Source of the DNA: Bacteroidales bacterium
GTDB lineage: Bacteria; Bacteroidota; Bacteroidia; Bacteroidales; UBA12077
NCBI GenBank assembly: GCA_030643125.1
Contig: DAOWML010000043.1
Span: 1-11,002, forward strand
Length of the DNA: 11,002 bases
Direction of reading: 5' to 3'
The notes under the pieces were generated by a model. That model was not told the origin of the DNA, did not search any database, and saw only the letters and a program-made list of their open reading frames with translations. The stretch's first letter is position 1. Each line of letters begins with the position of its first letter. Made by a program: the position numbers and the translations under genes. Positions 1 through 7,414 of this stretch are shown in pieces.

Positions 1-3000
1 CATTTGTGTTGTCAGGATCAAACTACAAATATGTTCAATTTGCTTTGTCGAATATTGATATTCAGGAAGGATTTTTTTAGCTAACTTAACGCCTTCCTCT
101 TCATGAGTATCGTAATTTATAAGGTGTCCCATGTCATGAAATAAAGCGGCTGTTTTTAAAATTAATATTTCCTCATTACTTACTTCTTCGGCACGACCTA
201 TAAGTTCTACTTCTGTAACAACATCAATGGTATGTTTTACATTATGATAGTATAAACTATCGGGTAATCCGTCTTCCAGTTTACTTAATACAAACTCTTC
301 CACATCATTAACACGTAATAACTGAAGATGTATGAAAAAATCTTCATTTGGAATCTGACCTTTTAAATCGGAAGATAAATGCGGCATAAAGCCTTCAATA
401 AAATACATATCAATTTCTCCTTTATATTTTACCGGCATTTTCCCCCTGTACTGGCATATAAAGAAATCTTTAATTAACATATATGTATTTTCAGTAATGT
501 TTATTTTTCCTGCCACACCGGATGCTTCCATTCGACTGGCTGTATTAACTGTTCCTCCCCAAATATCGTATGATATTTTACTTTTACCTAGTACTCCGGC
601 AACAACAGGGCCTGTGTCAATACCAATTCTCAAATCCCAAATATGTTCAGAATCATCCTGGTTTTGTCTTTTTAACTCTTTCATAAAATTTTGCATTTCA
701 ATTGCTGCCAAAACCATTTCTACAGGATTTGTTCTGTTTTTAACAGGTATTCCTCCGGCACACATATATGCATCGCCAATTGTTTTAATTTTTTCGATAT
801 TATATTTTTCAACTACAGTGTCGAACTGAAGAAAAAATCTATCCAACTCATCAATTAGAAGTTCCGAATCCATTTGTTCGGCAATCTTTGTAAATCCCTG
901 GATATCTGAAAACAACACCGTTACCATATTGTAATGATATGGCCCTGCTTTTCTTCCTGATTTTAATTCTTTTGCTGTTGTTTTTGGCAGAACTCTTTCT
1001 AGTAAATTGTCAGATTTTTCTTTTTGTATAACAACTTCTTCGGTTCGTTCATGTATAATATTTTCCAGTCTAAATCGCTCGCGTGCAAAATAATATGCTC
1101 TCCACTTACCAATTAAGATAAACAGTAGTAGTGCTGAAATAATGTAGATAGCAAATGCTGTTTTTGTTCTGTAAAAAGGAGGTTTTATCGAAAATTCATA
1201 GCTAATTTCTTCTGAAATAGTATCGAAAATATTTTTAGCTCTTAATCTAAATATATATTTGCCCTCGAAAAGATTTGTGTACTCTTTGAAATTTGATTCC
1301 GACCAGCTCGACCATTTGCCTGCTGGCGGATCAAATCCTTCCAGTTTATATTGATATAGAATCTGGTCTTCACTTTCATAATTGGGTGCTGAGAATTCAA
1401 ATGCTACTGAATTCAGGTCAAAAGCGAATGGACTGTGAGATTTGTTCTCAAAACGAGCTTTCCCGAAAGGTAACAGACAAATAACGGAATCTTTCCCAAT
1501 GGTTATTTTATGTAAAATAGCTGAAAAAGGTTTGTCAAAATGAATTTTCTGATTTAAATCAAGGCGTATTAAACCTTCAAAACCTCCAAACCAAACTATT
1601 CCATTTTCATCTGGATGTATTGATGTAATAAAGAAATCCTTTATTCTGTTAAGTGGCAGAGGGCGTAAAGTTTTTAGAGAATCATTTTTATAATTCTTAA
1701 CCAAAGTTTTATTACGAGAATTATTCTTACCAATAATATTTAACCATAAATTATTCTGGTTATCTTCAACAATAGGATAAACCCAGTTTGTTTGGTTCAC
1801 AAAGTCAATTCCAAGCGAAGTATCTTTGTAAAATTGTTGATTAGAATTATTAAATCGGTAAATACCCTGTGATGTAGAGAATAGAATCCCATCACTTATA
1901 GCATAAAGATTAATCCATTCAAGGTTTTGAGGCAGGATGTTTTTATTGTTATAATGTTTAAATTTTAAATTTTTTGAATATTTATCGAAAGGATCTATTT
2001 TGTATACTCCATTTTCATTACTTGACAACCAAACCGTACCATCCTGATCCTCAGCAATACTCGTGATTTTGCCATTAATGCCTGTCATTTTTTTTTCGAT
2101 AATGAGCATTCCTCCGGTATATCTTATGGCAGAAAATCCATCATTATATCCAAGAAAAATATAGGAAGGGTTCTTTTTTGAATGCAGAACACTTGTTATT
2201 TCATCTGCTTCGCGATTGTAAAACAGGTAGCCTTTTTTACCAACTATTTCATAAATTCCCTTTGAACATGAAACAAACAAGCGATCATTAAACTGATGAA
2301 AATCATAACAAATTGATTTAATTTCTTCAACTGCTTCGAAATTCGTGCAATTAAAACAGGTTTGACTTTTTTCATCATTAAAATAACCATAAACGCCAAG
2401 GGATGTTGCAACATAAAGATTTTTTTTAAATTTGATTACTGATTTAACACTCCCTTTTAATCCATGGTTTTTGCTAAAATAGCTGTATGGTGAGGGAATT
2501 TCTATTCTGCTAATTCCCTGGTCGTGTAAAACCCACAAGTTATTATTTTGATCTGCAAACAGATAATTAACCGATAAATTAAAAAGGCCGCTATGTTCAT
2601 TAATAACAGATACTACTTTACCACTTTTATTAATTACTATAATACCTGATAATGCTGTTCCAATTGCGTAGTTACCATTATTTAATTGACAAGCTTTTGA
2701 GTATACATTTTCTTGCAAAAAATTGTCAGCTTCTGTTTTAAAATGTTCAATCCTATAATTATCAAATAAGAAAAAACCTCGATCTTTATCCGTTTTGATA
2801 AGAATTTGTCCATTAAACGGCAGGATGTCTATTACATTCTTTTCCGCAAAAAAGGAACTTCCAGGTAATAATCTAAATTCATTGTTTATTAATTTAAAGA
2901 TTCCTTCACCTTTTTTTTCCAGGAAAATTTGATCATGAATCTTAAAAAGTTCCAGTTCAACATTACTTGAATCTACAATTTCGATATATTCTCCAGTCCA

Positions 3001-3471
3001 TTTAAAAAGTATTTTACCATTACAAAAAAAGATATCGTTTTGATTTGAAAAAACCTGTTCTATTTGCTCAAGAGGTGGTAATTCTGATTTAGAAGAATCA
3101 ATTAGTGAAAAAAATTCGGGCTTGCCGGAATTATTATTAGAAATAAATCCAAAATCGTTAAATGTGCCTACGTAAATAATACCGTTGTTATCAGTATCCA
3201 TGTATGGGATTCCAGGAACCTTTATTATTTCCCAGAAACTGCCATCATACTGAATAATTCCATTGGTATTTCCAATATATGTTATTCCATTAAAATCCTG
3301 AATTATCGAGAAATTATTGTTATTAAAACCATAATTATTTAGAACTATTCGTTGTATATATGGGCTTCCAATATTATTTTCATAACTTTTTAATGGAAAA
3401 AGGATTATATAAATTATAAGTAATAAGGAAATTTTTTTTGTATTTTTACTAAAATTTATTTTAAAATACAT
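1..3471 (-). CDS. Propeller/Y_Y_Y membrane sensor with class III adenylate cyclase and HD domain (C-terminus beyond window)
   Basis: Reading from the ATG at 3471 the frame has no stop down to base 1 (1157 codons), so the gene is incomplete only at its 3' end. Order of parts: hydrophobic leader (about residues 8-27); long periplasmic propeller region with Reg_prop-type units (clear ones near 458-497 and 622-638); Y_Y_Y-type beta domain (about 690-765); membrane helix (about 771-788); a charged helical linker containing HERTEE and LLERVLPK; cyclase domain (about 848-1000); HD domain (from about 1070). The cyclase has both metal aspartates (D856 in FSDIQGFT, D900 in TIGDAYM), adenine-selecting K896 (KIKT) and D969 (YDIWGG), and N976/R980 (NTASRM), so ATP to cAMP is expected. 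HD ligands visible are H1080, H1112-D1113 (HDMGHL) and H1123. An in-frame stop at 3501-3499 and no other ATG fix the start. Signal sensed is unknown. HD activity on cAMP is inference. Confidence 0.9.
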   Translation of the reverse strand, partial: MYFKINFSKNTKKISLLLIIYIILFPLKSYENNIGSPYIQRIVLNNYGFNNNNFSIIQDFNGITYIGNTNGIIQYDGSFWEIIKVPGIPYMDTDNNGIIYVGTFNDFGFISNNNSGKPEFFSLIDSSKSELPPLEQIEQVFSNQNDIFFCNGKILFKWTGEYIEIVDSSNVELELFKIHDQIFLEKKGEGIFKLINNEFRLLPGSSFFAEKNVIDILPFNGQILIKTDKDRGFFLFDNYRIEHFKTEADNFLQENVYSKACQLNNGNYAIGTALSGIIVINKSGKVVSVINEHSGLFNLSVNYLFADQNNNLWVLHDQGISRIEIPSPYSYFSKNHGLKGSVKSVIKFKKNLYVATSLGVYGYFNDEKSQTCFNCTNFEAVEEIKSICYDFHQFNDRLFVSCSKGIYEIVGKKGYLFYNREADEITSVLHSKKNPSYIFLGYNDGFSAIRYTGGMLIIEKKMTGINGKITSIAEDQDGTVWLSSNENGVYKIDPFDKYSKNLKFKHYNNKNILPQNLEWINLYAISDGILFSTSQGIYRFNNSNQQFYKDTSLGIDFVNQTNWVYPIVEDNQNNLWLNIIGKNNSRNKTLVKNYKNDSLKTLRPLPLNRIKDFFITSIHPDENGIVWFGGFEGLIRLDLNQKIHFDKPFSAILHKITIGKDSVICLLPFGKARFENKSHSPFAFDLNSVAFEFSAPNYESEDQILYQYKLEGFDPPAGKWSSWSESNFKEYTNLFEGKYIFRLRAKNIFDTISEEISYEFSIKPPFYRTKTAFAIYIISALLLFILIGKWRAYYFARERFRLENIIHERTEEVVIQKEKSDNLLERVLPKTTAKELKSGRKAGPYHYNMVTVLFSDIQGFTKIAEQMDSELLIDELDRFFLQFDTVVEKYNIEKIKTIGDAYMCAGGIPVKNRTNPVEMVLAAIEMQNFMKELKRQNQDDSEHIWDLRIGIDTGPVVAGVLGKSKISYDIWGGTVNTASRMEASGVAGKINITENTYMLIKDFFICQYRGKMPVKYKGEIDMYFIEGFMPHLSSDLKGQIPNEDFFIHLQLLRVNDVEEFVLSKLEDGLPDSLYYHNVKHTIDVVTEVELIGRAEEVSNEEILILKTAALFHDMGHLINYDTHEEEGVKLAKKILPEYQYSTKQIEHICSLILTTQM

Positions 3472-3512
3472 ATCTTGGTTTTTTGGAAGCAAATAACCCT
3501 AATTTTTATAAG

Positions 3513-3539
3513 TTGTAAGATAAGAATTTTTTTTATTTG
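3513..3539 (+). promoter_or_regulatory. Possible promoter for the universal stress protein gene
   Basis: TTG at 3513-3515, a 16-base spacer and TTTATTTG at 3532-3539 resemble the Bacteroidota -33 TTG / -7 TAnnTTTG promoter with one mismatch (T for A). It would leave a leader of about 25 bases before the ATG at 3572. The region is very AT-rich, so chance matches are likely. Confidence 0.3.
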
Positions 3540-3571
3540 ATAACGTTGATTTAAAATAAATCTACCGGTTT

Positions 3572-4402
3572 ATGAAAGATGAGAATCATATTATTTTAAT
3601 TCCCTGGGACTTTACATCTGTTGCTGAATATGCATTGCAGCATGGATTTAAATTTGCCGAAAAGGCAAAGAGCAAAAAAATTGTTTTAATTCACATTATA
3701 AAAAGTGAAAAAGAACATGACGAAGCTGTAGAAAAGCTAAAACAGGTTGTAAGTGAAAATCAAGGTAAAAATGGTTTAGAAATAGAAGGTCTTGTTCGTA
3801 AAGGAAGTATATTTACTACTATTAGTGAAGTTGCAACCGAAATTAATTCAGAATTAGTTGTAATGGGAACTCATGGATTACGGGGAATGCAAAAACTTAC
3901 CGGGAGTTGGGCGTTGAAAGTAATTATTAACTCGAAAGTTCCTTTTGTTGTAATTCAGGAACCACCAAACGAAACAGATCTAAAAGACATAGTATTCCCT
4001 CTTGATTTTAAAAAAGAAAGTAAGGAAATGCTTAATTGGGTAAATTATTTACACAATTATTTTAGTCCAAAATTTCATATAATAAAACCAAATACTACTG
4101 ATGTTGGGTTTATAAAAAGAATAAAAGCGAATATTGCTTTCTCAAGAAAATTTATGGATGGTAAAGGTATTGATTACGAAATACACATTGCCGAAGGGAA
4201 AAAAAGTTTTCCTGTGGAAATTATGGATTATGGAATAGACATTAATGCCGATCTTATATTGATCCTTTCGACAAAAAACATTGGTATAACAGACTATGTT
4301 TTGGGAGCCCATGAGCAATATGTAATTGCAAATAGCTCTAAGATTCCTGTTATGGTTGTTAATCCTCGTGACGATTTAATAAAATTGGAAGCCTATTATT
4401 AA
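3572..4402 (+). CDS. Universal stress protein, tandem UspA domains
   Basis: A 276-residue cytosolic protein with two UspA alpha/beta domains in tandem, about residues 5-130 and 137-270; single-domain Usps are roughly half this length. The first domain begins with a beta strand ending IPWDFT and carries a nucleotide-loop motif at about 98-112 (MGTHG...TGS), close to the ATP-binding G-2X-G-9X-G(S/T) pattern but with eight residues in the middle. The second domain keeps the fold pattern (IVFPLDF; PVMVVNP near the end) but its equivalent loop (STKNIG...GAHEQ) lacks the glycine motif, so only the first half is likely to bind nucleotide. Such proteins act in stress tolerance, and exact partners are usually unknown. 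The gene is divergent from the cyclase-HD sensor and ends just before an apparent terminator, so it is probably monocistronic. No signal peptide or membrane segment is seen. Confidence 0.9.
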   Translation: MKDENHIILIPWDFTSVAEYALQHGFKFAEKAKSKKIVLIHIIKSEKEHDEAVEKLKQVVSENQGKNGLEIEGLVRKGSIFTTISEVATEINSELVVMGTHGLRGMQKLTGSWALKVIINSKVPFVVIQEPPNETDLKDIVFPLDFKKESKEMLNWVNYLHNYFSPKFHIIKPNTTDVGFIKRIKANIAFSRKFMDGKGIDYEIHIAEGKKSFPVEIMDYGIDINADLILILSTKNIGITDYVLGAHEQYVIANSSKIPVMVVNPRDDLIKLEAYY

Positions 4403-4428
4403 AAAAAATATTTATTTAATAAACATAT

Positions 4429-4460
4429 GTGGATGGCTGATTATGTCATCCACTTTTTTT
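4429..4460 (+). terminator. Intrinsic terminator after the usp gene
   Basis: GTGGATG (4429-4435) pairs perfectly with CATCCAC (4447-4453) across an 11-base loop and is followed by seven T (4454-4460), the classic plus-strand hairpin plus T-tract. It lies 26 bases after the usp stop. The loop contains an ATG (4443) that is in frame with rdgB. The hairpin argues against that ATG being the true start. Transcripts that read through would continue into rdgB. Confidence 0.75.
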
Positions 4461-4469
4461 GAAATTAAT

Positions 4470-5045
4470 ATGGAATTAGTATTTGCAACAAACAATCGAC
4501 ACAAATTAGAAGAAATCCAAAATTTGCTTGGTAATAAAATAAAGCTATTAAGTCTGAAAGACATATCGTTTTTTGAGGAAATTCCTGAGGATTATGATAC
4601 ACTTAAGGAAAATGCACAACAAAAAGCCCGGTATATTTATGATAGATATAAACTCAATTGTTTTGCCGATGATACAGGACTGGAAATAGATTACCTGAAT
4701 GGTGCTCCCGGAGTTTTATCTGCCCGTTATGCCGGAGAATTTTGTTCTTTTGAAGACAATATCGTAAAAACATTAAAAGAACTTGATGGTGTAGAAAATC
4801 GAAAGGCAAGGTTTAGAACTATTATATCTTTGATTCTTGATGGTAAAGAACACTATTTTGAAGGAGCAGTTGATGGAGAGATTCTTACAGAGAAGCATGG
4901 AGATAGTGGCTTTGGTTATGATCCAATTTTCAGACCTGTAGGTTTCGATAAATCATTTGCTGAAATGGATATGGACGAGAAAAATAAGATAAGTCATAGA
5001 GGCAGGGCTGCACAAAAGTTGGTTGATTTTTTATTAGATCGGTAA
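4470..5045 (+). CDS. rdgB: RdgB/HAM1 XTP/dITP diphosphatase
   Basis: Hydrolyses non-canonical purine nucleotides (XTP, dITP, ITP) to the monophosphate plus pyrophosphate, keeping deaminated purines out of DNA and RNA; cytosolic homodimer in the known family. Counting from M at 4470 (191 residues, usual family length), the hallmarks are ATNN at 6-9 followed by HKLEEI (nucleotide loop), FADDTGLE at 65-72 with catalytic/metal acidic residues, LNGAPGV then SARYAG (76-89), DSGFGYDP at 145-152, and KNKISHRG at 171-178. An in-frame ATG at 4443 would add nine residues, but it sits in the loop of a terminator hairpin, and the family normally starts one or two residues before the first strand, so 4470 is preferred. 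porZ follows after 49 bases on the same strand with no terminator visible between them, so co-transcription is likely. Confidence 0.95.
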   Translation: MELVFATNNRHKLEEIQNLLGNKIKLLSLKDISFFEEIPEDYDTLKENAQQKARYIYDRYKLNCFADDTGLEIDYLNGAPGVLSARYAGEFCSFEDNIVKTLKELDGVENRKARFRTIISLILDGKEHYFEGAVDGEILTEKHGDSGFGYDPIFRPVGFDKSFAEMDMDEKNKISHRGRAAQKLVDFLLDR

Positions 5046-5094
5046 TTCTGCAATATTTTTTTTATAAATGGGTTATTAAAGTAAAATTCTTTAG

Positions 5095-7386
5095 ATGAAA
5101 AAGAACCTTACTATCCTGATAATATTTATTACTATTTTTTTAGGGTCTGTAAATGCACAAATTGGTGTTGGTGAATGGCGTGACCATTTGCCATTTTCTT
5201 ATTCAATAGCTGTTACACAATCTCCAACTAAAGTTTATACGGCTTCAGAAAACGGAGTTTTTTCTTATAGCAAAAGACATCAAAATATAGAAAAGCTTAC
5301 CAAGGTAAATATTCTTTCAGATATTGGCGTTTCTTCAATTGCTTATTCTGACGAAAATGAAGTTTTGCTTGTGGCTTATTCAAACGGGAATATCGATTTA
5401 ATTTTCGAAAGCGAAGTATTTAACCTGTCGGATATTAAACGGGAAATGATTAGCGGAAGTAAATCCATAAATCACATATTATTTATTGATGAATACGCAT
5501 ATCTTTCTTGCGGCTTTGGAATTGTTGTTATAAATATTGAAAAAAGAGAAGTAAAGGAAACATATTATATTGGCGATTTAGGAAGTCTTGTGCATGTTAA
5601 TCAATTAGTTCTGAATAATGATTTTTTATATGCAGCAACAAACGAAGGTGTTTTTATTGCAGATTTTACAAACCCTAATCTTGTTAATTATGCTAATTGG
5701 CAATTAATAACCGATATTCCGAATTATACTTCGAAGTTTAATACTATATATGTAAATGATGTCAAGATACTGGTTAATCAGGTTAATGAATCATTTAATG
5801 ATATTGTACACTCGTACGATGGGGAAACATGGACAACATTTATCAACGATTATAATTCTATACGTGAAATAAAAAATACAGACCCATCTGTATTGATAGT
5901 CACTAATAGAAATATTTTGATTTATAATACAAGTTTTGTTTTTCAAGATTCAATATCACGAACCGAGATTCCAAATTTTAATCCCTACGATGTTGTTTTA
6001 AGCGAGGACAATATTTATTGGATTGCTGATAAAGGGAAGGGTTTAGTAAAGTATCAGAGTGGTAGCACTGAGGAAATAATGCCAAATGCTCCTTATTTAC
6101 CAAATGCTTTTTCCATTGATATTGATAACAACAGAGTTTTAGTTACTGCCGGAGGATTAACACCTGCATGGGGTAATGCTTTTCTTAATGGAGCTGTATT
6201 TTCATTCGAGGCTGAACAATGGCGAACAATGATTAATTATGATGCTCCGGATTATATTACAATAAAAATTGACCCGTATAATAGCGATCACTTTTTTGCT
6301 GGGAGTTGGGGCGGCGGGCTAATCGAATATAGAAATAATGAGATAGTTGAAACTCACGCAGGGCCGCCTAGTACTTTACAAACAATTATTCCAGGAGCAG
6401 ATTTTTATCGTATAGGAGGCATTGCTTTTGATAGTGATAATAATTTATGGGTAACTAATTCAAGTGTTGAAAATCCAATTTCTGTAAAGCAAAGTAATGG
6501 AGATTGGGTAAGTTTTAATTACGATGAAAAAATTAGCAACATCTTGGTCGGTGATATAATAGTAACTGAGAATGACCACAAATGGGTGATATTACCTTCT
6601 GGTAATGGTTTGTTTGTTTTTGATAATAATCAGACCATTGATAACGAAAATGACGATTTGTTTAAGAAACTGAGCATTGTTGATGAAAATGGGAAAATAA
6701 TTTCTAATAATGTGTACTCAATTGCTGAAGATTTAGATGGAGATATTTGGGTTGGAACAGATCAGGGAATTGTAGTTTATTATTATCCTGAAAATGTTTT
6801 TGACGATTCTGATTTTCATGCGCAACGTATAATACTTACAATTGGTGATGTTACTCAATATCTTTTAAATACCGAAGTAATTACATCAATTGCAGTTGAT
6901 GGAGCTAATAGAAAATGGTTGGGAACCAAAAGTTCCGGGGTTTATCTTGTTTCAAAAGATGGAACTGAGGAAATAGATCATTTTACCGAAGGAAATAGCC
7001 CGTTATTATCTAACAATATTAATGATATTGGAATTAATCATGAAACAGGTGAAATATTTTTCGCAACCGATAAAGGATTGATTTCTTATCGGGGTTCGGC
7101 TACAATGGGTAGCGATGAGTTCCGAGATGTATATGTTTATCCTAATCCTGTTCGCGAAAATTACGATGGAGATATTACCATAAGAGGACTGGTTTCTGAT
7201 GTTAATGTTAAGATAACCGACATAAGTGGGAATATTGTGTATGAGACCACTGCCGAAGGAGGACAGGCAACATGGAATGGTAAGAATTTTTCGGGGAGCA
7301 GAGTTAGCACAGGGGTTTATCTGGTATTCTGCTCAAACGAGGATGGTTCAAAAACTCATATTACCAAACTTTTATTTATAAAATAG
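5095..7386 (+). CDS. porZ: PorZ family T9SS attachment-complex protein with C-terminal sorting domain
   Basis: 763 residues, matching the usual PorZ length. A signal peptide covers about 1-21 (hydrophobic run, cleavage after VNA). The mature start GVGEWRDHLP and the segment LSDIGVSSIAYS followed by AYSNGNIDL are characteristic of the PorZ first beta-propeller. A second propeller follows, with two-component-propeller-like units (for example SIAEDLDGDIWVGTDQG, and ITSIAVDGANRKWLGT). The last ~80 residues, starting at VYPNP (681-685) and ending with STGVYLV and a TKLLFIK tail, are a type A T9SS C-terminal sorting domain. In Porphyromonas gingivalis, PorZ is a cell-surface protein that works with PorU, PorV and PorQ to cleave sorting domains and attach cargo to anionic LPS. 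Its presence implies a working T9SS elsewhere in the genome. It lies downstream of rdgB and converges on the WD40-caspase gene, with only 28 bases between the stops and no clear terminator. Confidence 0.92.
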   Translation: MKKNLTILIIFITIFLGSVNAQIGVGEWRDHLPFSYSIAVTQSPTKVYTASENGVFSYSKRHQNIEKLTKVNILSDIGVSSIAYSDENEVLLVAYSNGNIDLIFESEVFNLSDIKREMISGSKSINHILFIDEYAYLSCGFGIVVINIEKREVKETYYIGDLGSLVHVNQLVLNNDFLYAATNEGVFIADFTNPNLVNYANWQLITDIPNYTSKFNTIYVNDVKILVNQVNESFNDIVHSYDGETWTTFINDYNSIREIKNTDPSVLIVTNRNILIYNTSFVFQDSISRTEIPNFNPYDVVLSEDNIYWIADKGKGLVKYQSGSTEEIMPNAPYLPNAFSIDIDNNRVLVTAGGLTPAWGNAFLNGAVFSFEAEQWRTMINYDAPDYITIKIDPYNSDHFFAGSWGGGLIEYRNNEIVETHAGPPSTLQTIIPGADFYRIGGIAFDSDNNLWVTNSSVENPISVKQSNGDWVSFNYDEKISNILVGDIIVTENDHKWVILPSGNGLFVFDNNQTIDNENDDLFKKLSIVDENGKIISNNVYSIAEDLDGDIWVGTDQGIVVYYYPENVFDDSDFHAQRIILTIGDVTQYLLNTEVITSIAVDGANRKWLGTKSSGVYLVSKDGTEEIDHFTEGNSPLLSNNINDIGINHETGEIFFATDKGLISYRGSATMGSDEFRDVYVYPNPVRENYDGDITIRGLVSDVNVKITDISGNIVYETTAEGGQATWNGKNFSGSRVSTGVYLVFCSNEDGSKTHITKLLFIK

Positions 7387-7414
7387 CCCAACACATACCT
7401 TCTCGTAATGATTG

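Noticed and set aside
497..829. Plus-strand open frame of 110 codons
   Set aside because: It lies entirely opposite the cyclase domain, whose conserved residues are read on the minus strand; the plus-strand peptide shows no recognisable pattern.
1293..1484. Plus-strand open frame of 63 codons
   Set aside because: Shadow of the Y_Y_Y domain on the other strand.
4443..4469. Longer N-terminus for rdgB
   Set aside because: The ATG falls in a terminator loop and the extra nine residues do not fit the family start.
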